In this document: piece by piece, positions 5,681 to 7,386 of the stretch
Layout of the letters: each line of letters starts with the position of its first letter
Numbering within the stretch: the first letter of the stretch is position 1
Origin: JBFLXR01 sp040757065
GTDB taxonomy: Bacteria > Pseudomonadota > Gammaproteobacteria > Burkholderiales > Gallionellaceae
Direction of reading: 5' to 3'
Length of the DNA stretch: 7,386 nucleotides
Assembly: GCA_040757065.1 (NCBI GenBank)
Contig: JBFLXR010000036.1
Location: 1 to 7,386, forward strand
Position numbers and translations under genes: made by a program
The notes under the pieces: model-generated
What the model was told of the DNA's origin: nothing
Seen by the model: the letters and a program-made list of their open reading frames with translations, nothing else
Databases searched by the model: none

Positions 5681-6319
5681 TTACAGCCGCGCTATCGCAC
5701 GCGGCAAATCCATTACAGTGCGGACTTTTACATCCACGTAAGCAGGCAGACGGTTACTCGCATCCACCCACACGGTACGCATGCCCAACTTTTTGGCGGC
5801 ATGCAAATTTTCCAGACTATCTTCCACCATTGTGCATTGCGCCGGATGCAGCCTGTGCTTGCGCAGCAAGGCGTAATAACCTTGCGGCTCGGGCTTGGGC
5901 CGGTAGGCTGTGTCCTCGATGGCAAACACATCGTCGAAGACATCCACCACCTTCAGCAGGGCCAACACTGCATGCGCGTAATGCCGCGGCGCATTGGTAA
6001 ACACCAACTTGCGGCCCGGCAAACGCTTCAGCATATGACGCAGAATGCGCTCGCGCAGCACCATTTCCGGCAGGCGCGGAAACTGGTGCGTATGCCACAG
6101 AAAATGCGCCGGCTGCGTATCGTGGTGTTGCATCAGCCCTTTCAGCGTTGCCCCATAGCGCCGCCAGTAATACTGCCGCAAGGCATTTGCCTCGGCTTCG
6201 TCCAGCCCGACGAAGCGTTGCACGTATTCCGTCATACTTTTATTGATATGCGGAAAAATATGCGGATTAGCGTCATGCAGCGTGTTGTCGAGATCGAACA
6301 CCCACACGCGCTTCGTCAT
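5681..6319 (-). CDS. HAD-family pyrimidine 5'-nucleotidase
   Basis: This 212-aa haloacid dehalogenase hydrolase is of the PHM8/SDT1-like pyrimidine 5'-nucleotidase group, which removes phosphate from UMP/CMP and similar monophosphates. HAD motif I is FDLDNTLH, with nucleophile Asp9 and acid/base Asp11. Motif II is FTNA (Thr108), motif III is Lys142 in RPKPEPQGY, and motif IV is MVEDSLENL (Glu166, Asp167). A helical cap lies between motifs I and II (about 15-95), with YWRRYGATLKGLM typical of this group. The ATG at 6319 is chosen because motif I follows at the expected distance and it lies 13 bp after the argB stop. The upstream in-frame ATG at 6364 would overlap argB and add unrelated residues. 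Shine-Dalgarno sequence is weak, so translation is probably coupled to argB. Substrate specificity is inferred from family. Confidence 0.87.
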   Translation of the reverse strand: MTKRVWVFDLDNTLHDANPHIFPHINKSMTEYVQRFVGLDEAEANALRQYYWRRYGATLKGLMQHHDTQPAHFLWHTHQFPRLPEMVLRERILRHMLKRLPGRKLVFTNAPRHYAHAVLALLKVVDVFDDVFAIEDTAYRPKPEPQGYYALLRKHRLHPAQCTMVEDSLENLHAAKKLGMRTVWVDASNRLPAYVDVKVRTVMDLPRAIARL

Positions 6320-6332
6320 AGCTGTCAGCGGT

Positions 6333-7217
6333 TTATTTGCTCTTGATGAGCGTACCGACGCCATCGTCGGTCAAGATTTCGAGCAGAAGTGCATGCTCAA
6401 CCCGGCCGTCGATAATATGAACCGAACGCACGCCGCCGCGCGCCGCGTCGAGCGCGGAACCGATCTTCGGCAGCATGCCGCCGGACAGCGTACCGTCCGC
6501 CACCAGATCGTCGATTTGCTTCGGCGTCAGGCCAGTGAGCAAATTGCCGTCTTTATCCAGCACCCCGGGCGTATTGGTCAGCAGCACCAACTTCTCGGCG
6601 CGCAGCACTTCTGCCAGCTTGCCTGCCACCACATCGGCATTGATATTCAGCGTTTCGCCATCCGGCCCCACACCAATCGGCGCGATCACCGGGATAAAGT
6701 CGCCGGAATCCAAGAAAGCAATAATCGAAGGATCGATCATATTGATTTCACCGACAAAACCGATATCCAGCATCTTGCCCGGCTCTTCCTTGCTTTCGAG
6801 CATCAGCTTTTGCGCACGAATAAAGGCGCTGTCCTGCCCAGTCAAGCCGACAGCCTTGCCCCCATGACGGTTAATCAGGTTCACGATGTCCTTGTTCACC
6901 TTGCCCAACACCATCTCGACCACATCCATGGTCTCTTCGTCGGTCACGCGCATCCCTTGAATAAACTCGCCCTGCTTGCCGACCTTTTTCAACAGATCAT
7001 TAATCTGCGGCCCGCCGCCATGCACCACCACCGGATTCATCCCGACCAGCTTCAGCAACACCACATCGCGTGCGAACCCCTCTTGCAGCTTCGGGTCCGT
7101 CATGGCGTTGCCGCCGTATTTAATCACGATGGTTTTATCGAAAAAGCGTTGGATATACGGCAGCGCCTCGGAAAGCGTGCGCGCCTTTTGGGATGCGGTT
7201 GCTGCGGAAAGTGGCAT
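6333..7217 (-). CDS. argB: Acetylglutamate kinase
   Basis: This enzyme phosphorylates N-acetyl-L-glutamate with ATP, the second step of arginine synthesis, in the cytosol. The 294-aa sequence shows the amino acid kinase fold: Lys33 in VIKYGGNAM, HGGGP (66-70) for phosphoryl contacts, Arg90 in GMRVT for the substrate, NADVVAGK (193-200), NTPGVLD (215-221) for nucleotide binding, and Lys251 in GGMLPK. An N-terminal helical extension (ASQKARTLSEALPYIQRF, residues 8-25) precedes the kinase core. This is typical of the hexameric, arginine-inhibited enzymes rather than the short dimeric enterobacterial form, so feedback inhibition by arginine is expected. GAGGAG (7226-7231) lies eight bases upstream of the ATG. 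It heads a run of closely spaced genes. The catalytic elements are all present. Confidence 0.97.
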   Translation of the reverse strand: MPLSAATASQKARTLSEALPYIQRFFDKTIVIKYGGNAMTDPKLQEGFARDVVLLKLVGMNPVVVHGGGPQINDLLKKVGKQGEFIQGMRVTDEETMDVVEMVLGKVNKDIVNLINRHGGKAVGLTGQDSAFIRAQKLMLESKEEPGKMLDIGFVGEINMIDPSIIAFLDSGDFIPVIAPIGVGPDGETLNINADVVAGKLAEVLRAEKLVLLTNTPGVLDKDGNLLTGLTPKQIDDLVADGTLSGGMLPKIGSALDAARGGVRSVHIIDGRVEHALLLEILTDDGVGTLIKSK

Positions 7218-7254
7218 ATCGAATTCTCCTCAATGAGAACCGAATTTTACAACA

Positions 7255-7282
7255 ATTATGTTGAGTAAGTATTAAAGGCGAA
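7255..7282 (-). promoter_or_regulatory. Possible promoter for the argB gene run
   Basis: On the minus strand CATAAT (7255-7260, five of six -10 bases) lies 16 bp from TTCGCC (7277-7282), a poor -35 match, in an AT-rich stretch upstream of argB. A start near 7248 would give a leader of about 30 nt. No ARG-box-like palindrome is clear to me. Tentative. Confidence 0.3.
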
Positions 7283-7284
7283 GT

Positions 7285-7386
7285 CTGCGCTTACTTTCGG
7301 AGGAAGCGAGATGAAGGAAGCGCAGCGGAGCATGCACGGAGGCTGCCACCGTGTCCGGTGGTGTAGCGCAGCCACACCAGGCGCAG
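7285..7386. repeat. Dense nested inverted repeats at the right edge
   Basis: CTGCGCTT (7285-7292) is inverted as AAGCGCAG (7318-7325), and its first six bases also pair with GCGCAG at 7381-7386. A compound stem is formed by GGCTG/CAGCC (7341-7345 with 7369-7373) and CCACCG/CGGTGG (7346-7351 with 7356-7361). A competing stem CACGG/CCGTG (7335-7339 with 7349-7353) excludes part of it. No U-run and no convincing gene are visible. It could be a structured RNA, a REP-like repeat or the edge of another element; it continues past the window. Confidence 0.4.

Noticed and set aside
4630..6000. Long plus-strand open frame (456 codons) opposite the DAHP synthase, slmA and nucleotidase genes
   Set aside because: It crosses three well-supported minus-strand genes and their gaps, and the Arg/Cys-rich translation resembles no family.
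6243..7268. Plus-strand open frame (341 codons) opposite argB
   Set aside because: It is an antisense shadow of argB with biased His/Gln composition and no recognisable domain.
7291..7386. Minus-strand open frame entering from the right edge and ending at TAA 7291-7293
   Set aside because: About 31 codons of Arg/Ser/Leu-rich translation (ending SSRFLRK) match the inverted-repeat sequence rather than any domain I recognise, and its start is out of view.
7311..7386. Plus-strand ATG at 7311 with GGAGG upstream, open to the window end
   Set aside because: The ribosome-site match is good, but the Cys/His/Arg-rich translation follows the hairpin repeats and no family is recognisable. Too short to support.
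1..7386. CRISPR array, tRNA or rRNA genes
   Set aside because: No regularly spaced repeats with spacers and no cloverleaf or rRNA-like sequence were seen on either strand, including at the integrase junction.

Overview
The window reads as a betaproteobacterial chromosome, tentatively of the Gallionellaceae/Nitrosomonadales type. The evidence is protein-level resemblance and an argB / pyrimidine 5'-nucleotidase / slmA gene order that I recall from that class; the genus is not secure. Every gene I can support lies on the minus strand, so the biology reads from right to left.

Right part (about 3029-7217) is a compact housekeeping run: argB (acetylglutamate kinase), a HAD-family pyrimidine 5'-nucleotidase, slmA (nucleoid-occlusion division inhibitor), a divergent type I-beta-like DAHP synthase, and a membrane-anchored SPFH/stomatin-like protein. 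Gaps are only 13, 25, 14 and 33 bp, so one transcript from a promoter upstream of argB is likely. It would combine arginine and aromatic amino acid synthesis, nucleotide turnover, division control and a membrane scaffold. After a 145-bp gap with its own plausible promoter comes ychF, a conserved ribosome-associated ATPase.

Left part (1 to about 1750) is accessory DNA abutting the 3' end of ychF. It holds a complete P4-type tyrosine recombinase with two tandem TTGGGGGCAT repeats just upstream of its real start, and a 15-bp palindrome (1711-1725) between those repeats and ychF that could be the crossover site. Downstream of the integrase is a strong promoter with an adjacent 12-bp-arm palindrome. 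That promoter drives the first ~21 codons of a Fic-family protein gene, which is then cut by an IS3-family insertion sequence; the start of the IS OrfA reads off the left window edge. The picture is an island edge whose first cargo gene, a Fic protein, has been broken by a later IS insertion.

The right edge (7285-7386) holds a dense set of nested and competing inverted repeats with no recognisable gene. It may be a structured RNA, a REP-like repeat or the edge of another element. I see no CRISPR array, tRNA or rRNA. The strongest unusual signals are the IS-split fic gene, the repeat and palindrome architecture around the integrase, and the altered active-site motifs of the DAHP synthase.
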